From NCBI GenBank assembly GCA_020634315.1, contig JACKBV010000003.1, positions 186,001 to 250,000 on the forward strand: a DNA stretch of 64,000 nucleotides. Reading direction: 5' to 3'. The translations under genes and the position numbers were made by a program. This document shows, piece after piece, positions 44,983-52,330 of this stretch. Source of the stretch: Ardenticatenaceae bacterium (GTDB lineage Bacteria > Chloroflexota > Anaerolineae > Promineifilales > Promineifilaceae). Below the pieces are notes generated by a model. The model did no database searches, was not told where the DNA came from, and saw only the letters and a list, made by a program, of their open reading frames with translations. Every line of letters begins with the position of its first letter. Position 1 is the first letter of the stretch.

Positions 44983-45336
44983 TCACCGACTGCGTAAAAG
45001 GTCACGCAGCTTTTCTGCAACCTCAACCGTCATCCCAATCCAATACTTTCCCGCTTCACAATTGCCAGAACGAACATTTTGCAAATTAATGATAGGCTGC
45101 CAGTCAGTTCCGCCACCAAAAACAGACAAATGGTCGTCTCCCAACGTCACTTCTGCACCCGAATACCCCCAGGTCTCACGCGCTTTATCAACTTCATCAG
45201 CAATCCAGCCAATGTGCTCCCGCGCTACCGCCAAACGAGTACTCATATCAATGCCATCATCAATCAACGTCGAAACGATGATAATAACATCACAACCATT
45301 GCCATCTTCTTGAAGTGTGATTTCTTGTTCTCTCAT
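44983..45336 (-). CDS. Small protein downstream of the DUF4157 effector (possible immunity partner)
   Basis: 117 residues, not recognised. AGGGAA lies before the ATG. It is acidic and cytosolic, with no signal or membrane segment: DVIIIVSTLIDDGIDMS, VAREHIGWIADEVDKARE, WGYSGAEVTLGDDHLSVF, WIGMTVEVAEKLRDLLR. It starts 12 bp after the stop of the DUF4157 gene, which is the usual position for an immunity or chaperone gene. That role is inferred from position only. Confidence 0.68.
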   Translation of the reverse strand: MREQEITLQEDGNGCDVIIIVSTLIDDGIDMSTRLAVAREHIGWIADEVDKARETWGYSGAEVTLGDDHLSVFGGGTDWQPIINLQNVRSGNCEAGKYWIGMTVEVAEKLRDLLRSR

Positions 45337-45348
45337 AACATTCCCTGG

Positions 45349-46947
45349 TTAAAGCGCGTCAGCCTCAGCCGTTGTGAATTGCGAAGGCGAGGTGTCCACC
45401 AACACATGATTATCTGGTGTCAATTTGAAGCCGGTGTCATTATTACTCACCATCACTTCCCGCGCCCCAAGCGTTCCGCTTTCACTAATCGTTGCCCCCA
45501 TACCACTATAAAGTTCATTCGCGCCATACAGGTCATTGAGAATCTTGCGTAATTTTTTGCAATCTTCTTTAAGTTGCGCATCAGGCGTTTGCGGGTCTCC
45601 GCCAACCGGAGTCCTTGCCCAAATGTCAAAACACGCGCCCGGATCGGTAATATTTACGGCCTGGCGTGCCACATCAAACTGAGGATCAGCCAGGGCTTTT
45701 GCCTTGAGTTCCGGCCATTCCATTTTCCCAAGGCTAACTTTTTCCTTCTTATTGGGGTTGCTTGTTGGGACAACTTTGTGGGTATCTAAAATACAGACCA
45801 CAATAGGCTTTTGCGCAGCGCCCTTAATCCATTCCTTCGTCCACCCAACCTTAACCATGGCCGCTATCGGCGACAAACCGGCCAGATCAGCTGGTTCTGT
45901 GGCAAAAATAAACTCGCTCGGTCTGCCAAAAGAATTAAATTTCGTGAAGTTTTCTTTCGGGCCAACTCTGGCGATATAGCGGGGAAGTGTATTGGCGGCA
46001 ATGGCCGCTAACATTTCTTTCTCCGTCCGTGCCGTGCCAGTCTTCACGTGTTTTTCCATATCTGGCAAGGTGGAACTCTGATTGATTGATTCATAATAAT
46101 TGGCTTTGGTTTTGTCAACGTTAGAGACTTCCCCGCCCGCAAAATCACCAAGCGTTACCTTGCCTCCGGTCAACCCCTGCGCATCACCTTTTGCTCGTTG
46201 TACTTTCTGCACGGCACTGCCATTTTGTTGGACAACGTGTGTGAGTTCGTGAGCAATTAACGCTTGCCCATCTTTGCTTTTGGGGTTGTATTCTCCTTGC
46301 CGAAAGAATACATCTTGTCCTGTCGTAAAGGCTTTGGCTTGTATGGATTGGTTTAATTGATGAGAGCGTGCATCTGTGTGAATTTTTACATCACTAAAGT
46401 CTGCTCCCATTGCCTGCCCCATGGATTGTTGTAAATCCGTGTCTAAGCGCTGTCCCCCACCGCGTGCCTGATTAATGTCAGATTCTAAATCTGTGGAGAC
46501 ATACCCTTGAGCGCTTATTTCTTGTCGCTGCAAAAGTTTCGTTTGCAGTTCTTCTTCTTCCTGGCGCTGGAGAAGAGGCTTCATCTGCAACTCTTCCTCT
46601 TCCTGTCGCTGCGCGGTTTCTGATGAACTTGTTTGGGTAGGGGAGGCGTGCAGATTACTGACAACATGCTGCGCGACTGTATCGGCTTCCTGTTCATACT
46701 TGTCGTTAACGGGGCCGACAGCCATTTTGCGCTGAACGATAAGCTGCCCTAATGCCTGATTGCCGATAGAGCGCTGTATACGGGCAGATTCGCTGTGGGA
46801 AAGGGAGCCTGGGTCTAATTGTGCGCGTTGTAGTAAAGCTTCTAGGGGTTCTTGTTGTTGTATTGTTTCTGGGGTGGGTTTTTGAACTGGTTGTGGTGGA
46901 GATTTTGGAGTCTGGATTTTATTTTGTTGTTTCGGTTCTACACTCAT
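45349..46947 (-). CDS. DUF4157 (eCIS-type) protein with C-terminal candidate toxin domain
   Basis: About 532 residues from ATG at 46947 (AGGGGG nine bases upstream). The N-terminal 150 residues are Gln/Pro/Glu-rich linkers, with repeated RQEEEELQMKPLLQRQEEEEL. Residues about 165-235 are the DUF4157 domain: DFSDVKIHTDARSHQLNQSI, FTTGQDVFFRQGEYNP and the zinc-protease-like signature ALIAHELTHVVQQ. DUF4157 proteins are found with extracellular contractile injection systems and as large effector carriers. The remaining 290 residues are unassigned; YIARVGPKENFTKFNSFGRP and EFIFATEPADLAGLS have a faint resemblance to ADP-ribosyltransferase folds. No injection-system structural gene lies in the window. 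The octamer ACGGCCGT is absent from this gene and its surroundings. Confidence 0.88.
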   Translation of the reverse strand: MSVEPKQQNKIQTPKSPPQPVQKPTPETIQQQEPLEALLQRAQLDPGSLSHSESARIQRSIGNQALGQLIVQRKMAVGPVNDKYEQEADTVAQHVVSNLHASPTQTSSSETAQRQEEEELQMKPLLQRQEEEELQTKLLQRQEISAQGYVSTDLESDINQARGGGQRLDTDLQQSMGQAMGADFSDVKIHTDARSHQLNQSIQAKAFTTGQDVFFRQGEYNPKSKDGQALIAHELTHVVQQNGSAVQKVQRAKGDAQGLTGGKVTLGDFAGGEVSNVDKTKANYYESINQSSTLPDMEKHVKTGTARTEKEMLAAIAANTLPRYIARVGPKENFTKFNSFGRPSEFIFATEPADLAGLSPIAAMVKVGWTKEWIKGAAQKPIVVCILDTHKVVPTSNPNKKEKVSLGKMEWPELKAKALADPQFDVARQAVNITDPGACFDIWARTPVGGDPQTPDAQLKEDCKKLRKILNDLYGANELYSGMGATISESGTLGAREVMVSNNDTGFKLTPDNHVLVDTSPSQFTTAEADAL

Positions 46948-47788
46948 TCGAGCCAACCCCCTATGAGTTTATGAGTAAGAGCAATACTTACATGGTGAAT
47001 TTGCAAATAGTTTAATGCTTTCGTAACCATTCAGCTTTTCTGGAAAGGCCTGTCAGGTTTTCCTCTATGAGAGGTTACGCCCAGAGTAAACCTGACAGGC
47101 CTACCTGAATAGATACATGCTTTCAATAGAGTCATTTACAAGCGATATTCAAGCTGCTATTTCTAATTATTAGATACCAATGACAAACAACGATGAAAGG
47201 GACAAACTTGCAAATACTATGAAATTTATGGTGGACGTCTAAAGTTTAGTGGAAAACAAACGCTAATACAACCGCATTTATGATTTGTGTTGCAGAAAAG
47301 GAGGGGCGAGCCGCCGGCTCGCCTCTACATTTTGTCGTTTTATTGTTCCTCAGGCTCGTTTTATCATTCCTCAGACTCATTTAGTCATTCCTCAGACTTG
47401 TTTTATCGTTCCTCAGGCTCGTTTTGTTGTTCCTCAGGCTCGTTTAGTCATTCCTCAGGCTTGTTTTATCGTTCCTCAGGCTCGTTTTGTTGTTCCTCAG
47501 ACTTGTTTAGTCGTTCCTCAAGCTCGTTTTGTTATTCCTCAGGCTTGTTTAATCATTCCTCAGACTCGTTTAGTAAGGGCGAGCCGCCGGCTCGCCTCTA
47601 CATTTTGTCGTTTTGTTGTTCCTCAAGCTCGTTTTGTTGCTGCGTGATAGTGGAAATCCATTTGCAGGGGCAAAGCAACATTGACCTGCGCACTGGGGCA
47701 TTGGACTGGTATTTTCCAGTGAACAAGTGGTAGAGTTTAACCTGATAGTAAATTTCAGCAGATGTAGATGATCATGACAGGTGACTAA
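46948..47788. other. Long intergenic region with hairpin and minisatellite
   Basis: About 840 bp without a credible gene. A 15-bp perfect inverted repeat (AGGCCTGTCAGGTTT 47046-47060 / AAACCTGACAGGCCT 47088-47102) lies in the leader of the DUF4157 gene. A 21-bp tandem array bracketed by 19-bp palindromes occupies 47304-47638. Reading frames across the array carry only its repeat and have no ribosome-binding site. Confidence 0.7.
47304..47638 (+). repeat. 21-bp minisatellite between two copies of a GGCGAGCCG palindrome
   Basis: Eleven contiguous 21-bp units (47345-47575; consensus RTTCCTCAGRCTYGTTTWRT plus one base) lie between two identical segments. Each segment begins with GGCGAGCCG-C-CGGCTCGCC (47305-47323 and 47579-47597) and continues CTCTACATTTTGTCGTTTT. 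One further 21-bp unit follows the second copy (47618-47638). Confidence 0.95.
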
Positions 47789-48931
47789 ATGAACGATTTA
47801 CTGGCAAAACATAACCGTCTCGATGTATTCGACGTGGCCGATTTTCTTGTTTCACGCGCGGTGGAAGCTTATGGAGAGGAAATCGACATCATTGCATATT
47901 ATGGCTCGTATGCTCAGGGGAGAGCGAAGGCCACTTCTGATTTAGACATTTTTTATATTCCGGCTGAAGGGAAAAACCCGCCTGTTGGCCGCACATTCCT
48001 TGTCGAAGGGCTTCTTTTTGACTTTTGGGCCATTGGGTGGGGCACCCTGGAGGGTTTTGCTACAGGTCAGGTTCGTGGCTGGTCTTTTGCCCCGGCTATT
48101 GTGCATTATGCAAATGTGCTTTATGCGCGATCTGATGAACAATCAACCCGTTTTGCTGGCCTTAAAGAGAAAGTGCTTGATTTGCAAAAACCGGAAGCGA
48201 AGCCGCACATGATTGAGCGTGCCTTAGACAAATTCAAGCTGGTTTTGGTTCATTGGGGTAATTTGCGCCTGGCCCTTGCGGCTGATGATGTTGCCGATGT
48301 CAGGAATGCGGGTTGGGAGTTGATTCTGGCCGTTTGGGAATGTCTGGCGCTTGCCAATCAGACGTTTTTTGAGCGGGGGTGGGGCAATCTTCTGGATGAA
48401 ATTCCGCGGCTGTCGTCGAGACCGGCTGAGTTGGAAACATTAATTGTCACGATCAGTACGGCGGAAGATGCTGCTTTAATTGCTGACGCCGCAGAAAAGC
48501 TTGTGCTGGCAACGCGGCAAATTTTGCGCGATCTGCAACTGTCGATGCCTTCTCAGCAAACGGCCAAAGATGTCTTTACGAGCAGTTACCCGGAGATCAA
48601 GGATGGGATTCGCAAGGTGCTGACTGCTTGTGAGCGGCAACGGCCGATTTCGGCGAGTGTTGCCGCCTGGGCCATCCAACATGAGCTGGCTTTCATGCTC
48701 AATTCGATGCAAAGTGGGAACAGTGATCCTCGTTTCAATCTTTACAGTGAGTTTGCGCCGCTTTATCGGCAGTTGGGCTTTCCTGATCTCATGGGCGTTG
48801 CGGCCAGTGATTTGACGGAGCTGTCTGCCCAGGCTGGCCTGCTTGACGAGCGGATTCGGCAGTGGCTGGGTGAACAGTCTGTGGATTTGTGCGAGTTTGA
48901 CACGTTTGCGGCGTTTAAGCGGTCTGTCTGA
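47789..48931 (+). CDS. Nucleotidyltransferase-domain protein (aminoglycoside nucleotidyltransferase-like)
   Basis: 380 residues with AGGTGA upstream. The minimal nucleotidyltransferase signature is clear: IIAYYGSYAQGRAKATSDLDIFYI (GS-x10-D-x-D, near residues 35-52), then LLFDFWAIGW for the third carboxylate. A long helical C-terminal half follows. It resembles kanamycin-type nucleotidyltransferases in the N-terminal half, but is much longer. Whether it modifies antibiotics, proteins or RNA is open. It converges on the padR gene (43-bp gap). Confidence 0.8.
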   Translation: MNDLLAKHNRLDVFDVADFLVSRAVEAYGEEIDIIAYYGSYAQGRAKATSDLDIFYIPAEGKNPPVGRTFLVEGLLFDFWAIGWGTLEGFATGQVRGWSFAPAIVHYANVLYARSDEQSTRFAGLKEKVLDLQKPEAKPHMIERALDKFKLVLVHWGNLRLALAADDVADVRNAGWELILAVWECLALANQTFFERGWGNLLDEIPRLSSRPAELETLIVTISTAEDAALIADAAEKLVLATRQILRDLQLSMPSQQTAKDVFTSSYPEIKDGIRKVLTACERQRPISASVAAWAIQHELAFMLNSMQSGNSDPRFNLYSEFAPLYRQLGFPDLMGVAASDLTELSAQAGLLDERIRQWLGEQSVDLCEFDTFAAFKRSV

Positions 48932-48973
48932 TGTGGGTGGTTGGGGCGTGGCTTTGGTGGAAACGGCCGTTTC

Positions 48974-49570
48974 CTACTCCCCAGATTCCCCTGCTGCAAA
49001 CCGCGCTCGGAAATCCGCCACCTCGTCAGCGTCCGGAAGCGCCGCAATGACCGCCTTGCAGCGGGCGAGCCAATCAACATAAGCTTGCTCAAGCGCGACC
49101 CCAAAATCTAGCGTGAGATGTTGCAGCGCCAACCACCTATCATCTGGGCGTGATTCTGCTGGTGGGATGGGAATTTGCGCAAAAACGGCCAACTGCTCCT
49201 GGTGCGCCGCCAACTGCCTCTCAACAACCCGCAGTAAATCAGCGCGTGCCACCTCCTGCGAAAAAAATAGCTGTACCAGCAGCGGGTCGCGCAGCGTTGG
49301 TATGCTTTGGTCTGACCGCAGCCAATCAAGCAATGCCTGTCGCCCTTCCTCTGTAATCGCGTATCGCTTGCGATCCGGGCGCTCATCCTGCGCTTCTACA
49401 GTCATCGTCACCAGTCCGGCATCGGCTAATTGCCCCAATGTGCGATAAATCTGGCTTTGGTCGGCCGGCCAAAAATGCCGCACTGTGGCATCAAACGCCT
49501 GGTGCTTGAGGTCATAGCCCGTCATCGGAACGACATTGAGCAGCCCAAGAATTGCATATTTTAGTGACAT
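48974..49570 (-). CDS. PadR-family transcriptional regulator
   Basis: 198 residues with GGAGG upstream. The N-terminal winged helix is typical of PadR (LKYAILGLLNVVPMTGYDLKH, then WPADQSQIYRTLGQLADAGLV and the wing RPDRKRYAITEEGRQAL), followed by a Vir_act_alpha_C-type helical dimerisation domain. It is encoded after the polyferredoxin gene with a 57-bp gap. Two palindromes upstream of that gene are likely its operators, so the regulator should repress its own operon. Confidence 0.93.
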   Translation of the reverse strand: MSLKYAILGLLNVVPMTGYDLKHQAFDATVRHFWPADQSQIYRTLGQLADAGLVTMTVEAQDERPDRKRYAITEEGRQALLDWLRSDQSIPTLRDPLLVQLFFSQEVARADLLRVVERQLAAHQEQLAVFAQIPIPPAESRPDDRWLALQHLTLDFGVALEQAYVDWLARCKAVIAALPDADEVADFRARFAAGESGE

Positions 49571-49627
49571 TGTTTCGCCTCCGAAATAGCCAACCGCAAA
49601 AGGGTGGGGTGACGCGGACAGCCTGCC

Positions 49628-50581
49628 CTATTTGTTTGCCCGGTAACGCAGCGCCTCTCGCCCACCAACGTCCAATCCATAAGAGAGCTTTAGCGCATCG
49701 TGTGCGCAGACTGTAACACATGTCTGGCACAGCGTGCATTCGGTGGAAAGGACACGCTGTTTATCGTGGACGTAATCGGTGATGCGCACATCCATCGGGC
49801 ACATTTTCACGCAGGCGTCGCAATCGTTACATTTCTCTTCGTCTGTGCCGATCTTCAGCAGGGAAAAGCGGCTGGTCAGCTTCAGCGGCACGGCTACCGG
49901 ACACAGATATTTGCAAAAGGCGCGATTATCCTTGAGGATGACTGCCAGCCCAATACCCACGGCATAGTAAAGCGCATTGCCAGCTAAAAACCAGGCAATG
50001 GCCGCGTTGGAGTTGGTGCCGATTTGCACCCCGAAGACCTGCCACAGCAGCAGTGCCACAACTGCGCTCAAGATGATGTGTGCATAGCGCAGCCAGCCCC
50101 ATTTGCCGGGGACACGTCCTAACGGCCGTTTATACGGCAGCAAATCGTAGACCATCACCGACCAACACGCCCAGCCGCACCACAGCCGCCCAAAAAGTAA
50201 GGGGCCAACGATTTTGGCGACAAAGTAATGCCAGATTGCCGCATAATAAGTTCCATTGATCAGGCTCCACCAGACACCCTCAATTTGGATGTTTTCGCGG
50301 CCAATTAGCCCCACAAAAATAAACAGATAGAGGCCGATCAACAATAGAGAAACACGCCGCCCGATAGGTTTTTGTTTCTTGGGGAGGACTGCGTATAAGC
50401 CAAGGCCAATGCCCAGGGCTGTGCCCAGATAGCCAAAGTTGATCAGGACAAAGAGCTGCTGCCCCTCGCCAACTACAAAGAGAACAATTGCCAATGTCCA
50501 GAACGCGCCCGCCGTTACAACAGGCGCGATTAGTTTTTTCCAGGTAAAGTTTTTATCGATCCGCAAAGCTGCTTGTGTCAT
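49628..50581 (-). CDS. Membrane polyferredoxin (4Fe-4S, NapH/NosR/CcoG-like)
   Basis: 317 residues from ATG at 50581 (AGGA seven bases upstream; an earlier ATG at 50590 is possible). Six to seven membrane helices surround a first Cys pair (GRLWCGWACWSVMVYD) and a second (AFCKYLCPVAVPLKL). The C-terminus has two ferredoxin motifs: CNDCDACVKMCPMD and CTLCQTCVTVCAHDA. It should move electrons across or along the membrane. No terminal reductase lies nearby. Regulated with padR in one operon, perhaps in response to redox or toxic compounds. Confidence 0.88.
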   Translation of the reverse strand: MTQAALRIDKNFTWKKLIAPVVTAGAFWTLAIVLFVVGEGQQLFVLINFGYLGTALGIGLGLYAVLPKKQKPIGRRVSLLLIGLYLFIFVGLIGRENIQIEGVWWSLINGTYYAAIWHYFVAKIVGPLLFGRLWCGWACWSVMVYDLLPYKRPLGRVPGKWGWLRYAHIILSAVVALLLWQVFGVQIGTNSNAAIAWFLAGNALYYAVGIGLAVILKDNRAFCKYLCPVAVPLKLTSRFSLLKIGTDEEKCNDCDACVKMCPMDVRITDYVHDKQRVLSTECTLCQTCVTVCAHDALKLSYGLDVGGREALRYRANK

Positions 50582-50597
50582 TTTTAGCATCCTAATT

Positions 50598-50645
50598 TAT
50601 ACAGGACATGTCCTATATGATTTGATATAGGATACGTCCTATACT
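50598..50645. promoter_or_regulatory. Paired palindromic operators of the polyferredoxin-padR operon
   Basis: ATACAGGACATGTCCTATAT (core AGGACATGTCCT at 50603-50614) and ATATAGGATACGTCCTATAC (core AGGATACGTCCT at 50629-50640), centres 26 bp apart, directly before the gene. Confidence 0.78.
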
Positions 50646-50909
50646 AAAAATCACATAGTGAAGGATGTCATACGAAAAAAGTGATATTTGTCATTTATGG
50701 CTGGCTGTGTGTGGTGATGTTTATCACCTGCAAGAGGTGCTTTTAGTCACTAGCAGGAAGATGGGGTGAAATATCATAGTGTAGGGAGGAGCTGTAGCCT
50801 GCATATAAACCCCCACTCCAAATTTTTGGGTTAGATGAACCAATTGCGGCCGGAAACGGCCGTAAATCTGGCGAGCATAACGCGATTTATGCGACAGGAG
50901 TGAAAGCAG
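50646..50909. other. Divergent intergenic region with CRP/FNR-like palindromes
   Basis: GTGATATTTGTCAT (50681-50694) and GTGATGTTTATCAC (50714-50727) resemble the palindrome at 129-142. A CCTGC...GCAGG hairpin follows. Together they may control the divergent small gene and the polyferredoxin operon. Confidence 0.5.
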
Positions 50910-51122
50910 ATGTCTAAGCAACGTCCTCTGTTATCCGATGAAGAGTTCCTCATCAGACGGTCGGCCCAGGAGCAGCCGCCAACATCCCAAGCGGAAGAGA
51001 AACATGTCAAGCCTGAAGAGGAAAGCGCCGAGCTGCTAGAAAGGTTTGTGCATCAAAAGAAACCGACCGATGCCTTCGATACCCTGGCCGAAGACCCGTC
51101 TGTTTTTATGATGCCACGATAA
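50910..51122 (+). CDS. Small acidic hypothetical protein
   Basis: 70 residues with CAGGAG eleven bases before the ATG. Charged and without membrane segments (LLSDEEFLIRRSAQEQPPTS; then a Glu-rich middle and a C-terminal DTLAEDPSVFMMPR). No family recognised. The clear ribosome-binding site and isolated position support a real gene. An ACGGCCGT octamer follows its stop codon. Confidence 0.62.
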   Translation: MSKQRPLLSDEEFLIRRSAQEQPPTSQAEEKHVKPEEESAELLERFVHQKKPTDAFDTLAEDPSVFMMPR

Positions 51123-51225
51123 ACGGCCGTTTTGCCAAGAAGTCAGTGGCCTTGTGCGGCCGGCTGAGAGTAAGCGGCTGCCGCTTACCAAACGATAGGG
51201 CGACGCACTAAGCGAGAAAACAACC

Positions 51226-51657
51226 ATGACTGTTTTGATAGAAGAGATGAGTATTCAGGATTACGATGAGGTGCGCGCACTCTGGTTAGCAGTTGAAGGC
51301 ATTGCAGTGAGCGAGGTAGACTCGAAAAATATCATTGCCCGGCTGTTGGCGCACAATCCGGGGCTGAGTTTTGTGGCGCGAGTGGATGGGCAGCTGGCAG
51401 GCGCCGTTTTGTGCAGCCACGATGGCCGTCGTGGCTACATCGATCAATTAGCGGTTGGGCACGCATATCGTCGCCAGGGAATCGGCCGTGCGCTGGTATC
51501 GCGCTGCCTGTTTAACCTGATGCGCAGCGGCATTCGCAAATGGCATCTCTTTGTCTTAGAAGATAACCAGGATGCCATTGCCTTTTGGAAAAAACTGGGT
51601 TGGACAGAACGCGTAGAATTGGTGACGATGTCGCAGCATGGACCCAATGCTGCATAA
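51226..51657 (+). CDS. GNAT-family N-acetyltransferase
   Basis: 143 residues. It has the classical small-GNAT pattern: MSIQDYDEVRALWLAVEGIA, VDGQLAGAVLCSHDGRRGYI, DQLAVGHAYRRQGIGRALVS (the acetyl-CoA loop RRQGIG), and FVLEDNQDAIAFWKKLGWTE. Substrate unknown. Followed after 15 bp by a second GNAT gene, so the two are probably co-transcribed. Confidence 0.92.
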   Translation: MTVLIEEMSIQDYDEVRALWLAVEGIAVSEVDSKNIIARLLAHNPGLSFVARVDGQLAGAVLCSHDGRRGYIDQLAVGHAYRRQGIGRALVSRCLFNLMRSGIRKWHLFVLEDNQDAIAFWKKLGWTERVELVTMSQHGPNAA

Positions 51658-51672
51658 CTGTTGAGGGGAGCC

Positions 51673-52251
51673 GTGAATCAAATAGGTGTGCAAAAATTGG
51701 TGGAACTGGCCGCTGTATTAGCGTGCCAGACAAAACAAGTGACGTTACCTGATGGGGCGACCTTAATGATTCGCCCGATTTTGAAAGAGGATGCGCCGCG
51801 CTTGCAAGCGCTGTTCTCGCGCCTGTCGCCAGAAAGCGTCTATGCGCGTTTTTTGGTGACACGCAAAGAACTGCCTGATGCCGAGGCACGCTGCCTGACA
51901 GAAATTGATTACCAGACGCGAATGACGCTGTTGGCTACCGTACCCGGCGCGGATGGCGAGGATGTCGTCGCCATCGCCTGTTACATCTTGTTAGAGGAGC
52001 CGGGTGTCGCCGAAGCCGCTTTTATTATCGAAGATGCCTACCAGGAAAGACGGCTGGGCACATTGATGATGAAGCAGTTGGCTGCTTATGCACAGCAGCA
52101 AGGTATCCATACATTTCAATTTACACTTCATTATTACAACGTGCGTATGCAGCGCCTGATCCGGCATTGCGGCTCTGTTCTGACAACGACTCGTTGTGGG
52201 GGCATGTTAGAAATTCGCGCCTTGCTGGCTGAGGGGGAATCTGGCACGTGA
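51673..52251 (+). CDS. GNAT-family N-acetyltransferase (second of a tandem pair)
   Basis: About 193 residues from GTG at 51673 (GGGGAG just upstream; a TTG at 51661 lacks one). An N-terminal extension precedes IRPILKEDAPRLQALFSRLS, which is the start used by GNAT domains attached to acyl-CoA synthetase-like or protein acetyltransferases. The loop is QERRLGTLMMKQLAAYA (R-x-x-G-x-L), so the usual Gly pattern is degenerate. It may be a protein lysine acetyltransferase; this is inference. Confidence 0.85.
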   Translation: MNQIGVQKLVELAAVLACQTKQVTLPDGATLMIRPILKEDAPRLQALFSRLSPESVYARFLVTRKELPDAEARCLTEIDYQTRMTLLATVPGADGEDVVAIACYILLEEPGVAEAAFIIEDAYQERRLGTLMMKQLAAYAQQQGIHTFQFTLHYYNVRMQRLIRHCGSVLTTTRCGGMLEIRALLAEGESGT

Positions 52252-52330
52252 TGCCAGGGCTTGGGAATCGCCCTGGAAATCTGATGCTGGCTAGTACATG
52301 ATTTTGTAGCAGACCTGTACAATAGAGGTC

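Noticed and set aside
47345..47575. CRISPR-like array of 21-bp units
   Set aside because: Units are contiguous with no unique spacers, and no cas gene is nearby; it is a minisatellite.
47285..47733. Overlapping reading frames of 120 and 148 codons across the minisatellite
   Set aside because: A 21-bp period keeps every frame open; there is no ribosome-binding site and the frames begin inside the palindrome flank.
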